Assembly: GCA_035582835.1 (NCBI GenBank)
Contig: JAYKAV010000285.1
Coordinates: 62,001-126,000, forward strand
Length of the DNA stretch: 64,000 nt
Source: Phoebastria nigripes
Lineage: Eukaryota > Chordata > Aves > Procellariiformes > Diomedeidae
Direction: 5' to 3'
In this document: positions 36,601 to 49,877 of the stretch, in pieces
Layout of the letters: every line of letters starts with the position of its first letter
Numbering within the stretch: the first letter of the stretch is position 1
Notes under the pieces: model-generated
What the model saw: the letters and a program-made list of their open reading frames with translations, nothing else
The model's database searches: none
Told to the model about the DNA's origin: nothing
Program-made: the position numbers and the translations under genes

Positions 36601-39523
36601 ATGTCAGGGCATTGATAATAAATACTGAGCTCTAGGCTGCTATGGCAACAATGGTAGCAGTACAGGAGTCAGCTAATTTTAGACTAGCTTGGGTATGTCT
36701 ACAAAGATTGCAGTTACATTATTGCCTATAGTAAAAACATAATCTTAGATCACTTCAGCATCTTAAAATATGAAGTAAATCCTGAATGCCCAAAGGTGAT
36801 ATTTGGATGTATGTGATGTATTATTGGATGTTTGAGCAACTTCAGACTTTTTTTTTTCTTTTTGCTGTATATTCTAAGATGTATTGCAGTAATCAAATGC
36901 AAGGCATNAAAAAACCATTGACCCCCATGACCAGAATAGATACCTGAGGCAAAACTAATCTGCTTGAGATTTCTTTCACTATTTAGTAGATTGAAAATCC
37001 AATAATCTCGTTGACAAGAATGTTAATGTCCATAATTTTCCCCTGGGAATCAATGGAATTTTTCAAATTGGTATAATATTCATAGGCAATAGTTATGACA
37101 TGAAGATGGGAACAGAGCATCTAATTTTTACACCAGTGGGGAATAATATCATGCAGTGATGGAGGTCACCTTGAATTACAACAGATACCTGTCGCAGACT
37201 TCTCTGGTCTGGGCAGAATGACAAAATACCTTGTGCAGGTAGGCCCAAAGATAACTTAAGGCCTTCAGCAGTCTGCTTTCACTTTCCCTGTATTGCTGAT
37301 GGCACACTGAAATTAGAATTTGGTTATAGACTAATATTAGTATACCATTATACCAAGAATGAATATTATCAGGATGCCTGAGGAAATGAATTAGAGAATT
37401 GAGCTGAACAGTATCAGCTGCTGTAGGTTTTAAAATACAACATCTGCTGAAGACAGATACTCTGACACAGGTAAGAAAAATATTTTATTGATTTTTTTTT
37501 TTTTTTTTTTTTAAATTACGGACTGATTTAACAAAATGTGCTTGCAAATCTGAGTCATCTTAAAGGTTTTGATGAGCTATATATGCTTCCAATTTTGGAA
37601 GGTGTTTGAGAAACTTTTAGACTGAGGGGCCTGAAATAAGTATGTTTAGTTTATTTGCCTGCCTTCCATTATCAAAGCATGGCTCATTCTAATTTAAACA
37701 GAAGTTTGCCTTGATGTCACAGCTGAAAATAGGAGTGATTCCCTTGCCAACAAATTAGCTAAATAGTCTCACTTTACACACCTTATTACCATTTCATTCT
37801 GGGTTAGCTAAGTAACATTGTTATTGCATAAGCTACCTTGTTCACAAAGAGTTGCCTTTTAAAGAGAACTTATTTTTGTGTTTTCTAATAAAGTACAAAA
37901 CCAAAATTAGCGCTACTTGACTTTTACAAAGGCAAGAAAAAACGTCTTGATTTATAAAAGGCTGAAATTAAAGCATTGCCTATGTACATGCATGCATTTC
38001 CACACATGAGTTCCAAAGTCTGGAGAAGATGGTGCAGTGTGATGCATCCTAAATGGCTCGAGTGACAATTGTTGACAAACAGCACATTGTTAGAGCAGAG
38101 AATGCAATAATGTCCACACTTACAGCATAAACACATGAAGATTTTGCTGAATATTGGAAATATGTGAGTTATTTGTCTTTATAGTAACAGCAGTGGGATT
38201 GCCACATTATTATTTAGGGGATTTTTTTTTTTTCCCTTTTTTTGTCTTTTGTGTAAGAGGGTTGTTTCAGTGTGCTGGAATGTATTTTATAGCCTCTGAG
38301 GTAGACCTAGACTAAACACTTTTAGAACTATAACATTAGTTTAGTTCTGGGGCACTGGATCTGGTAACACAGGTGCTCTATTTCAGGATCGTTGTTTGTT
38401 CTCGGTCTACCCGCAGTGAGATGGTGGTAGGAAAAATGAGGAAGTGATTCTGTATGCAAGACAGGAGGAGAGGAAAGTCTTGTTGCTCAGAAAGAGCAGC
38501 AAGTATCATTTGTTTCAAATTTTTTTTACAATGTGTTTGTTCTCTTCACCTCTCTTCACTAAGCAGTCTTCCTGTGGTTTTGAGAATGGTCCTGATGTCT
38601 TTTTGATGATTATTTTGGTGATGCTACCTGAAAAATGTGGGTTATTCACAGATATCTATCAGGAAAAAAGAAGTTTTTGAAAAAATATCACTTGGCTTTA
38701 GTGCTGATAGAAGAAAGGAGTTTAAAAAATTGGGTAACAGAATGGTCATGACTTTAGGACTAATGTAACTGAAACATATCTCAGAATTTGATGAAATTAC
38801 GTAGGAACAATATTTTCCCTACTTGTGCTGTTAGCGCATTTTTAAATCTCAGTTTTTCAGAAACAGGGGTGTATGTGAAAAAATGAAGGAGACAGAAGGC
38901 AAGGTGGGTGAGCGTCACTACACAGAATGTAATTCTGAAGAGTGTACTGACTACTGAAACAGTAAGTGCCCAACAGACCATTACATTAGAAGGGGAAATG
39001 TATTCTTGTCTCAAAATTATCTTAAAAGCTACTGATGTGCCTATGAAGCTTTCACTGCAGAATTGAAAAATCAAAACTGATCCTGTGTCAGCAAGATAAC
39101 ACATCAGGCATATTGGAACAGTTCCTGAACTCAATTGTTCAGAACACAACGTGCACCAACAGGTTGCATGGGTAAGCCCCAGCACAGCGAAATGGCTTCA
39201 GCAGTTAGCAGAAAGTACAATCTGATATTTTCCTTAAAGCACATGCTCAGAGGATCTGTAGAAATGATTAGGAAAAGAAATATTTACCTCTTTGGAGGGA
39301 TGAGGTGGAAACACAGGCTGACCAACTTTTACTGAGTATGGAGTAGTAAGGTCTGTGTCTGCTCACCCAGAAATTGATAGAAGTTTTGCAAATAGGTTAG
39401 CACAAGCAGCTACTGAGTTTGGAGAACATAAGCAGGAAAAGAAAAGATGAAGTATGGCTGGTGGACTATGAAAGAACCCCCTGAGATATAAACCTGGCTT
39501 CTGTTCAGATTTTTTTCTGTACA
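33664..39523. other. Noncoding AT-rich DNA
   Basis: No gene found. Simple tracts include a poly-T of about 22 at 37493-37513 and T-rich DNA near 38221-38245. A homeodomain-site-rich stretch lies at about 34500-34620 (several TTAATT/ATTAAT motifs). The 134-codon minus-strand frame at 38781-39185 has no recognisable domain. Confidence 0.5.
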
Positions 39524-39648
39524 GACTTGTGCAAGGTCACTTCTCTGTATGTCATCTCTCTCATTTGTAAATTAAGAATAATACCTGCCTGCCTTGGATT
39601 ATTTATGCTGAAGATTAATTAAAATTCATAAAAGCACTTTCAGAATTT
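39524..39648 (+). mobile_element. MIR-like ancient SINE, plus strand
   Basis: The blocks follow the MIR/core-SINE order: 'TTGTGCAAGGTCACTTCTCTG', 'CTCATTTGTAAATTAAGAAT', 'AATACCTGCCTGCC', 'TGCTGAAGATTAATTAAAAT', 'CATAAAAGCACTTTCAGAA'. The family reads GGGCAAGTCACTTAACCTCT - CATCTGTAAAATGGGGATAA - TAATACCTACCT - GAGGATTAAATGAG - GTAAAGCGCTTTGAA. MIR-type SINEs spread before the amniote radiation and survive as sparse relics in birds. The tRNA head is missing. Confidence 0.72.
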
Positions 39649-42425
39649 AGTGTTGCAAAAATGCTAGAAGAAGATTTGTAATTTTGATAAAGAGGAGACC
39701 TGTGATGAATAGTAAGAGGAAACACCTCATACTAGACAGCTAATGTAGTTAGAAGAACTGCCAAAGTTTTGGTCAGTCTTTGTGATGGACGGTTTTCCAG
39801 AATCTCATACCTTTTTTCTGAAGGATGGAAGTTTTAGGAATTATTCTTCCTTATTTTTTCTTGAAACAAAGCTGTTAACTGTATAACAAAACATGCACAC
39901 TATGGAGATTTTAATGAGAGGCTGGCTTATTTTCATACTGTAGAAGNCTAATCATGGCTTTAAATTATGGGTTGGCTCAGAATCTGAGCAAATTTTAATA
40001 TGGGAAACTGACCGTCAATTACAGTGGAAAAGGAGACCCTATTTTCCTTAAGTATTCTAACTTGAAAGGAGTACTTTCACAGGGGAATTTCCTTTGCAGA
40101 CATTGTGACTGTTTTCTAATCAGGAAAGAGGAAGAGGAGACTTACTCCTTAAATGTTTTTCCATATACAGTTTTCTGGTACAGGTGCCAATCACAGTGTG
40201 GGCTTAAATTTTTGCTCCCAAATGGAAAGTGTACGTATTGTCTGTAATTCAAGTTGTTGCTGGGGAGTTTTGCTTTGTGCTTATTGCAAATATTACTGTA
40301 CGCTCTGGGTAAGAGTCTCTTCACCTCCTTTGATGCCTTGTGATGTGACCTGGTGGAATTATATAGGTGTTTGAAATGGGTTCTTGTATAACCACTCATA
40401 GAACAGTGTCAAGGCATTTTGGTGGAAATGCAAATGAGATTCATTTAATATATCTACGAATATTCAATTCTGCCTGCCAAATTCATGTGGTCACCTAGAT
40501 AAAAAACTTTGCAGACATAAAACTCAATGAAAGAGGTAATGAATCTTCATAAATGCAGTACCTTCATAAAGTCACCTGTGATGGTTCTCAATGCACATCT
40601 GTTAAATTCTAGTTTATTTTCAAGCAAAATATCTGATAAAAATATTGAAAGATTTTTTTGGAACATAATTTAAATTTCTTGGAAACATTCATTTGATTAT
40701 CTTGAGGTTATTGCATAGCATCTATGCATATATAATTTCCAGATAATACTGCTGAAACAAATCTATTTTTTAAAAGAAAGACTGAAGAATCCACTCAGAG
40801 TTTACATGTGATCTGTTCTGTAGTGTTTTTATTTGTAATAAAACTAATAAAAAAAATAGTGTCAGTTCTTGATTTTGAACAGAATCAGTGCTTTATAATA
40901 ACATTTCAGCTTGCTTCCTTGCTGCATTTTTCCTTATATTTCCATGTAATTGTAGTGATAATATAATATAATGAAATAAAATGGAAATGGTAAAAAAATT
41001 ATAGTGAAAAGTCAGAAATATTTTTCAGCAGTAAAAATGTTCTCTGTTAATTTGTTTCAAATAGCAAGTGATAGCACTTCTCTTTCATTTGGAAGGTTAG
41101 TTGAAAGAATATTTAAGTTTATCATATCTGAAAGTCCTAACTGTACTCTACTATCATTTAAATTCGTTTCCCTAGCTATAGATTTTCAAATTACGTTTAA
41201 TACTAGTAATCTTTAAATTACGTTAAATGTTTTGCTGCTTGCGCTTTTCTTCTTACAGGATTGTCAACATCACAATCATCCTTAATAAAAATAAAAACAT
41301 GCAAATATGGGTCACTGACAAATGAAAAAAACCCTCATTTTATTAAGGTTTTTAATGAATAGTCAATAGTTATCATCAGCCACACATTTAATTTCCATCT
41401 TAATCTTATTTTATATCCTTTTCTTCCAGTGGAGAATACCCATACGTGCAGGTGCTTCTTTTATCATTAATTCAGTGGTACAATAAACATTCATTTCCAA
41501 AGGCTCCTTTCCTCCTCCACAAATTATTTCCTTATTTCTTTGCTTTAAATTCCTCTTGGCCTTAAAGTTCTTTGCAATCTTAGTGCTTAAAAAAGGTTCT
41601 ACATTTTTTAATAAATGACTGCTTCCTTGGTAAGCTTTTAAAATAACCCAGATATGGAGCTGATAATTTTTCCACACCCCACATCTAACATATGCACCCA
41701 TCAATTATTTCTAGGCATGCTACCAATTGAGAAGTAGTTGAAGTGAACATTTACAAATGGTGGTCGAGTGAGTTTTGAGCAGCGTTTTTGCACTCTCCAT
41801 AGCATTCATGCTTTGTAAAGCACTTGCACATGAGGCAGATGTTTGTGTCACAGAAGATTGAGGAAAATTGAGATTCTGTCAGATCAAAGAGGAAACAAAT
41901 TCAAAGCAGCATACTACCTTTCTATATATGGAGTAAAAATCTAGATATTGCTGTGAAAAGTGTCCTTGCTTATTTCAAATAGATGAACATGCATCATACA
42001 TACATGTGTATGAATTCCAAGACAGACTTCAAGTGTGATAGCTAGAATTCAAAGCTGGTGTTTTCTCAGACTGAAGTTATTAAGCTGAAGTTAGAACTTG
42101 GCTTGATGCTGGAAACTAAGATGGAAAACAGAGCAGTCCTGTGGATCACAGAGTTTGTGTATGCAGAATGCCACATTTCTTGTTCCATAAATTATGTATA
42201 ATTAATTAATTGCAATTATTGAATGTATATTTGCCTATGTAGTTTGGCTCAATTATGTTAAGCATTATTGTTGAATAGAACTGACCTCTGTATAGATGTA
42301 GAAGTTTCCATTTTCTCTTACACTTAAGTAGAAACTCATTTTCCTTGTTTCATGTGAAAAAATGCCTTCCCCTATTTTTCAAGTAAACAGTCTTTCATTA
42401 AAGCTTGATTTTTCTGTGAAGTCTC

Positions 42426-42444
42426 ATGCAAATCTGTTAATTAG
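42426..42444 (+). promoter_or_regulatory. Octamer plus homeodomain core (candidate enhancer motif)
   Basis: ATGCAAAT (POU octamer, 42426-42433) is followed 3 bp later by TTAATTAG (homeodomain core, 42437-42444). Such pairs occur in conserved noncoding elements, but they also arise by chance in AT-rich DNA. There is no conservation evidence here. Confidence 0.15.
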
Positions 42445-45400
42445 TTTCTGAGTTCCAGTCAATTAAATACTGGCCTAAAATAGTTCCTATTTGGAGTCTC
42501 ATGGTATTTTGGGCCTCTGTGGTGTGAGTGTTAGACTATGCAGAAAGTCAAAAACTACAGAGCAAACATTAGTCAGTCTCTTTGGGTTATGCAATTATTT
42601 AGTTACCTACCAAAAGAGGAAAAATGTTCGCTAAAGGAGAAAGCTTTGCAACAACTGTGTGGTATAGCACGTGTCCCACTAGTTCAAGCACTGTAATAAT
42701 AATAAAAAGAGATATGCAATTTTCCTAATGTTGAAATGGCTCTAGTTTGTTGCTTTTTTTAATATAGTTGTTAATACTGCATAGGTTTTATTTTTGCAAA
42801 TACAGTCTAAAGTGGTTTTGAAACTTACTGTGTCTGCACTTTTCCCTTAGTACAAGACATGGTATTCATTTTACTCAGTTCACATCAGTTTAACATTGAT
42901 GTAATCAATTGTATTGATTACAGTGGATTAACTGATGTATTTGTAGATGAAAGTAGGTATAGCTGAGATTGTCTCAATAACAGAAGGTGCGGACCTTACT
43001 CTGTTGTAGTATATTCAAGGAAAGAGGAAAATAGACTGAAGACAGACAAAAAGCTTTCAATTGTACTTTGTACTGGGAAACAATGATTTTATGACTTAAA
43101 ATATGAACAGAATCATTGATAGTTCTTACATTGCCCCAACTCTGCAAATTGTAATGGAAACCCACTGATCTGACTTTTTTGTTTGTTTTCCTTCTTGCAG
43201 TACGTCTGTGTTTGAAAGATGTTAGTATTATCATCCATTATCATCGTGGTCTACTATAATTACTATTATTACTGTTACTATGTTTTCTTTTTATTAAAAA
43301 AGTGAACTAGGTGCACAGTACATTTCGCAAATACTGATCCTCATCTCTCTTATGTTAATAGAAACCAGGAATAACTAAGCTCAAGAGTGTGTAGTTACTT
43401 TGATGAATGCTACAGGACAAGAAATTCAGCTTGTGAAAGTTTGCCCAATTTTTCTTGAATATCAAACTTCTTCTTCTATGTTAGAAAAGAAATTGTTCTC
43501 TGCCCTAGTGAGAGCTAGGGTTTTTTTAATCTTGGCAAGGAAGATGTTTAGAACTAGCGTTTTTGCCTTCTACCTACTCTTTTTTTGAGGCTTAGGCAAA
43601 CTGAATTTACACATCATGAATGCAGACAAAGTGAGCTGTTTAGGATTTAACATTACTGGTGAATACCGTTTAAATGAAATGGATACTTCGCTTCTCTATA
43701 CATTTGCATAGTGTCTGGCTTTATTTTGCTTTTCTTTTTTAAAAAAATCTTCTCCTGCCTAGCTTATTGACAGGATCAGGATACCGGCTTAGGAACTTCA
43801 ATGGCTGAAAAGCTGCTATTTGAGCACAAAAGCCAATGAGTTCTGGTTTCCTGCAGTTCTGTGTCCTTTTTCCTCCCATCACCGCTGCAATACCTCTAGC
43901 TCCCCCTCACCCTGCATGGTATCGTTCCCTTTCTTCTATTTCTTCTAGCTCCTGCTGGTCTACAAGCAGCATGGGCTGTAACTCATTCCAAGCCAAGTGC
44001 TGAGGGCCATCTGGTAGGCTTAACAGAGCAGGTAAGTCTTGAACTGTTTAATTGAATGTGATTGGAATTTAATTCACTGCCAGAAATTAACTTGCAAGAC
44101 TCAAACAATGCTTTGGAAAAAGAGAATCTGATTAAAAATCATGAGTTTGTTACAAGATACAGAGATGTGCAACTCAGAAATGGAGTTTTGGATTCAGACC
44201 CTGAAAAAAAAGTTTAGATATGTGAATGAAGTTGAGAGTCATCCAGCTTGAGGAGTTTGGTTCTACAAACTAAGTTAACATATTTCATGAATTCATTTGT
44301 TAGAAACTGCGTATGTGTTTACTGTAGTTACTATTTAAATCTCAGTAATGTTGCGTCATTCTTTTATCCTTGTTAGTCAATCAATGTATGCAAGTAATTG
44401 TTTTTCAGTTTTCATATTCTCAGCTCATGCAAAACACATAAAGCTCTTCAGCTGTCATTCTCCTTTTTTTAACCTCTTACAAAATATGAAAATCCAACCA
44501 GACTTGTTTTAATGTTCTTGTATGTATTTTTTTACTTGCAAAACAGGTGTCCTTTATTTTTGACATGTCTTTTCATGAATTAAATAAAATTTCCTGATTA
44601 AATAGCTTAAATACACTGCTATGGAGAATTACAAATCAAATAATATAAGTAGTTCAATTGTCTTTCACATGTTTCTCTAGTCATTGTCTCCCAGCTTGTA
44701 TCTTGCATTGCTTTCTTCTTGTTGTTATTATTTAAAATTGTTTACCTTCTTTCATTTCACTTGCTGTGATACAGTGATTAAATATTCCCATCAGTGTACT
44801 AAGAATTATTTGGGAAAACATCTGGTCTAAATAAAAATTAAGTTACTCATTTTCATTCTTGATTTTATTACTGATGGTTTGAAATTTTACACACTCCTGA
44901 TAATAATATGGCAATAAGAGTACTGGCCATATGGGCCAAATTTTGTAAATTCTTACATTTAAGTTTAGAGTTGGGAGTAAGGAAACTCTGCTGAAGTACC
45001 TCTTATAGTCTCACTTCATTATCTTTAAGTTGTCTTCTGAGAATAACTATTATATATCTTAGGGAAGCCTAGCTGGCTGGACTGCATTATTACATTGAGC
45101 TTCACGGTCTTTGCAGTAGGTCAGTGGAACCAGACTGGCATAGGTTTCTTTAGATTGAAGTAGGCTACTACCCTCTGAAGAGCTGATAAGCACACATGCC
45201 TAACATAAACGGGTTTGTTTATTAGATGAATGCTCATATCAGCATCAGTTTTCGTATGCAAGCTTGACTTTGTCCTTTTTATAGTATTCCTTGTGTTGTC
45301 CCTTGATGGTGTGGTTTTTAGGGAAAAGAAGAAAACTTGCGTACGTTACAGCCCCACTAACACTTTCAATAAAAACCTTGGGAGGTACTTTCAACCAATG

Positions 45401-46580
45401 AGGAGCTAGAGGACAACTGAATTCCAGGGATTTGGAGTAGGAGGTGCTTACAGGAGCTGAGTGAACCTGAGTGACTAGCCCAGCAGTTTTTTTACATGTT
45501 TTGAACATGAGCCATTTATATTTATTTGTTTTGCCAACTTAAAGGCGCAGGGGTACAGGTTGTTTGAAAGGCTGATTAACCACCTGCAGTATATAGTTAA
45601 CAAGAAATGAGTATTAGTAGATTCCAAAAATCCTAGCCACATACTTGAATATGTCAGGAAAAATCTTTCCCATCCTTTAAAATGGAATCTTACATTTAAA
45701 GCTGTTTTGTATTGTGCCCGTTACCATTGCATATGCAATTCTTGGTATTTTATTGCTGCTGCAGGGTAATTTAGCATTCAACTGTTGAGTTTATACACCA
45801 TCTAAAGTGGTCAGCTTAAGAGATGCAAATATTCAGTTTAATTCTATCCTTCTACTTACTTGGAAGCATCTCTTGAAATTGTCACTCATGTTGTAATACC
45901 CCTACCTTTTGTTATCTCTTTAGGTGCTAAAACTCGGAGCATTTTATTTCACCAACTCTTTTAAATGTATTACTCTAATTGAAGAGGGATTGCTTACATA
46001 TTTTACAATAAGAGCACACTCTGGAAAGAAATTGAGAGGCTGAAGGTGTAAAAACAAGCAGGCAAATGACAAAGACTGCAAAGGAACAGTATTGAAAATT
46101 ATTTTAAATGTCATTAGAGATGACTTTAGATTACCTGCTTTCTGAGATGGATAGAATTCAGAATCTTGTTTAAAAAAATCAGATGCTGCTTTCTGCTGCA
46201 TTTTTATTCCTGCCATTTTTATTTAGACGATTAGCATGAAATAATTATTTAGTATTCAATTTAGTATCAAGCATTTTTCTCCAATGATTTAAATGAGATA
46301 TTCTTAATGACTAGGTACATGATTTAGTTCTCAGTACTCATTCAGGTTGATCTCCTGTGTCAGGACCCATGTCAATACTGAGTTATGTGATGATACTATT
46401 TCCTACTAAGTTGAATGTCTTTCGGAGCTAATGGAGGACCTTAACAAATTTGTTGGAGTCTAGATTGTTTTGTAGAGGGCAAACCATGGCTTTGTGCACT
46501 TTTACTGTAATTACGAACCTTAGCAATATATTACTATAATTAGGCTAACATAGTCCATATTTAGTTAATTTCACATATTA

Positions 46581-46601
46581 ATTGAAGTTAATAACTTCAA
46601 T
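46581..46601. repeat. 21-bp perfect palindrome
   Basis: ATTGAAGTTA and TAACTTCAAT are reverse complements separated by one A. The GTTAAT part resembles an HNF1 half-site. This is a small motif that chance could produce. Confidence 0.6.
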
Positions 46602-47465
46602 CACTTTAGTTACTGAGACTAATTTAAATAACACACAAATAATGTTTTGTGTAGATGCATAAAGGTGTATTTGCAGGATTGCAAGCAGTCGCATTATCTA
46701 TAAAAATCTAAAGAATTTACTGCCATTCAGAATGTATATGGTAACTTTCTAATTGTAACCCATTGCAATGACAAATAGACATGGATTAGCTTCTGCAACC
46801 CATACAATAAAACCTAGCTAATGAGCAGCTGACAGCTGAAGAGCTCTCCTACAGTNGAAGACATTGATTTGGGAAAAACAGACAGCTCTCAGAAATGTGA
46901 AGGTCCCAGGAGCTAGTGTGAAACAGGTGCAGCAGGAAGTTTCCTTCTACTTCTTTTATAGTTCAGATGGGTGCTATTAATTCAAAGCAATATGTTATAC
47001 TTGAATTCATTTCCTGTTAACAGTTTTGTCAAGACTCAGATAATCCTCTGGGAAGTATCCATTATTTTTCTGTGAGACACCTGATAGTGTTCTTACTATG
47101 AACAGCAAATGTTCTATTGCATAAATTGAAACTTTTAGTTTTATCCGGCAGCAAAAAATGGTTAATGTAACAACAACAATATTTAGCAAACTGTGTTAAT
47201 AGGTGTATTAATGGAATTCAATAGCATCTGCAATCTTAGGTAATTTAAAAAAAAATTTCTATTGTAAACATTTTGGTATGAAATAAGTATTTGTATATAG
47301 GTAACTCATGTAACAAGATTCTTTTCATTGGTCCATCAAACTGGCAGCATTACGGTTTTTGTGGATGGTGTCAATCCTATTGACTGGACAGGCAAAAGAA
47401 GCTTTAAAAAAGTTTAAATACTAATTAAATAGCATCAAAAGAAAAATTAAAATTGGACTAAAAAG

Positions 47466-47530
47466 GAAGTCAGGTAAAATCCTGGTTCCACTGACATCAA
47501 AGGGAATCTAGGTCCTTGATTCATGCAGTC
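47466..47530. repeat. Possible ancient sauropsid repeat fragment
   Basis: GGTAAAATCCTGGTTCCACT followed by GACATCAAAGGGAATCTAGG resembles the 'GTGAAATCCTGGCCCCATTGAAGTCAATGG' repeat common in turtle and crocodile genomes. Only about 60 bp remain. Confidence 0.35.
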
Positions 47531-48534
47531 TGGGTTTCATCAAGTGTATAGAGTCCTGTTTTGAGGAGGATGGAAATTTAACATGCTCAGAAATTTTGGA
47601 TAAAAATTACACCATTGTACAGTTATGTATTTTCAGATATGAAGTAAGAGCAACCGGTCACTTAAGACTGATTAGTAATGGCATAATAGATATGACTTCT
47701 TGTTCATTATGTTAAAGCTTCATGAAGAACACAGACAGCTTATGCTGGGCATGATAATGTTATTTGATTGTCTTGATTCTAGAAATAAAATGCTGAGAGA
47801 ACAAAAATAGTAAAATTCTTTACTACTGTCCCAATTCTTCACAACATAGGGCATAATTCAAGAAAAAGAAGAAAAACGCAGACAAAAAGTAAATGTGATC
47901 ATGTAAATTTTTATCATGTTATTTATTTAGTCTATGAGTTGATGTGGAACTGAAGGAAGTGCTACATACCATACTATTTCATTATTTTAATAAGGATCTT
48001 CTTGGACTGTTGTTTGGACACTTCATTTTCTATAGTGTTTTTAGGCTATCCAATTTCCCTTTTAGCAGTAATCCATAAAATTCATGACAGGAACTTCAAC
48101 AGAAATGTAGAAAGTAACCAACTTTGTGTCTTCATCACTTAAGCATTTCCTGTGAACACCAAGGACTTTGGAATTCAATTTTAACTTTTAACTTTATGAG
48201 TGTTCTTCTGTAATACTCCTTTCATTTATTAGTTTAAGTTTTTTTTTTTTTTCTTTTCTGGAGGGTTGAATAGGCAATATTGAAGCTGTGAAATTGTCCT
48301 GGTTTCAGCTGGGATAGAGTTAATTTTCTTCCTAGTGCTGTGTTGTGGATTTAGTATGAGAATAATGTTGATAAGACACTGATGTTTTTAGTTGTTGTTA
48401 AGTAGTCTGCTAGTCAAGGACTTTTCAGCTTCCCATGCTCTGCCAGGTGCACAAGAAGCTGGGAGGGAGCATAGCCGGGACAGCTAGCCCAACTGGCCAA
48501 TGGGGTATTCCATACCATGTGACATCATGCTCAA

Positions 48535-48542
48535 TATATAAA
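48535..48542 (+). promoter_or_regulatory. LTR C TATA box
   Basis: TATATAAA at the end of U3, matching the position in the sister LTRs. Confidence 0.65.
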
Positions 48543-48638
48543 TGGGAAGCATGGTCCAGGAAGTAGCAATCGCTGCTTGGGTATTGCTCAGCAGGTGGTG
48601 AGCAATTGCATTGTGCATCACTCATTTTGTATATTCTA

Positions 48639-48677
<39 letters not shown>

Positions 48678-48694
48678 CCTTCCTTTTCTGTTTT

Positions 48695-48700
48695 ATTAAA
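48695..48700 (+). promoter_or_regulatory. LTR C polyadenylation signal ATTAAA
   Basis: ATTAAA followed by CTGTCTTTATCTCAATCC, conserved in LTRs B and D. It lies about 155 bp downstream of the TATA box. Confidence 0.6.
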
Positions 48701-49877
48701 CTGTCTTTATCTCAATCCATGAATTTTACTTTTTTTTCCCGATTCTCTCCCCCATCCCACTGAGCAGCTGTGTGGTGTTTGGCTGCCTGCTGGGTTAAAC
48801 CACAACAGAAATATATAACATTTTTAAAGTTTATTTCTTTTGGGGGGTTGTATAGGCAATACTGAATCTGTGAAAGATATAACTTTTTTGTTGTTTGTTT
48901 TCAATAACTAAATAGTCTTACTTTTTTATCCATACCCTGTGCAAAAATTACTCTGATTATTTTAAATCTGTACCTCAGCTACTGAACAAAACAAAGAAAG
49001 CTGCCAACAGCATGTTTTACAGGATATGGATATCAATTTATTTAAAATGCTTTCTAAAACAAATTGGAATGCACTGTACTATAATTTAAGTGTGCTTCTG
49101 TGTGGTTACTCAGGAAGTTGTTAATAAAAAAAAAGAAAAAAAAAAAAAGTAATTTTACTGATACCTGTGAGAAAATCTAGAATAGTGGTCATTCATATTA
49201 AATTTATATCAACTTTATGAGGTTTTTGTCATCTTGACACATTTATGGAGCTGTTAAATTTTTGCTGCCTGGGGGATATAATGTACTTGATGTGACCCCA
49301 CTTATTAAATCGGGACCATGCAAGTAACATTAATGACATGTCATTCAAGAATAAAACAGAGCCAAGTCTTCTCTAGTTCTAGAGGAAGGACATATTTGAC
49401 AGAGAAATAGGTAGGGAAATAGGTATTATGATCTATATCAAGAAGATACTTGAAAAGGGAAAGAGGGAGAAATATACAGGCATTTAGTCAGGTATCTCAC
49501 AAAACTTCTCCTGCAATTGTTCATGGGTGATAAAACAGGGTATGACTCATGCTATGATAGCCTAAAAGACCTTCACTGTCCTAACATTAAACCTGAGTGG
49601 ACAAGCAGATATACAGGATTTGTTATACGTTTCAGATTTCCATATTAATGTACTTTATAGAAGCTCTATTTTCTATATGGTTATGCAAGTGAACATACAT
49701 TGTATTGAGGCCTTATATTATCACCGTGTTGTCATCACTGCCTCAGAATTCCCATGATCATTAAGTTGAATCAAATCCAATTTAAATACAAAACTTTTTT
49801 AAAGCCTAATTTATTTATGTTGGAACCAGATCCAATAACCAAAAAATGTCAGTATCCACTGTAGTTCAGAGAGATCA

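Larger units (their letters stand above)
39649..47465. other. Noncoding AT-rich DNA
   Basis: No gene or clear repeat in about 7.8 kb. Short motifs of possible regulatory interest are an octamer next to a homeodomain core at 42426-42444 and a 21-bp palindrome at 46581-46601. Single N bases are rare here. Confidence 0.5.
48295..48807 (+). mobile_element. Solo LTR C (avian ERV, TguLTR5-like)
   Basis: A 513-bp element runs from TGTCCTGGTTTCAGCTGGGA to GGGTTAAACCACAACA with TG...CA ends. It has a perfect 5-bp target duplication, GAAAT (48290-48294 and 48808-48812). It carries TATATAAA at 48535-48542, ATTAAA at 48695-48700 and a 12-unit (ATT)n tract at 48641-48676. The CRE position reads TGACATCA, a one-base change from the consensus. 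It is the same subfamily as LTRs B and D but in the opposite orientation. There is no internal sequence. Confidence 0.95.
48234..48889. repeat. Old ~75-bp tandem duplication split by LTR C
   Basis: The core GGAGGGTTGAATAGGCAATA...TTGAAGCTGTGAAAT (48260-48294, continuing as ATATAAC at 48813) and the core GGGGGGTTGTATAGGCAATA...CTGAATCTGTGAAAGATATAAC (48842-48883) are near-copies. If LTR C and one target duplication are removed in thought, the two units lie head to tail. LTR C therefore landed inside the left unit after the duplication had formed. Confidence 0.85.

Noticed and set aside
38781..39185. 134-codon minus-strand open frame with hydrophobic stretches
   Set aside because: No recognisable family. 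Hydrophobic stretches are expected from T-rich codons.
48425..48625. 66-codon frame in LTR C, with near-copies in LTRs B and D
   Set aside because: The peptide similarity between copies (MSDAQCNCSPPAEQ type) only reflects shared LTR DNA. Solo LTRs of this type carry no gene.
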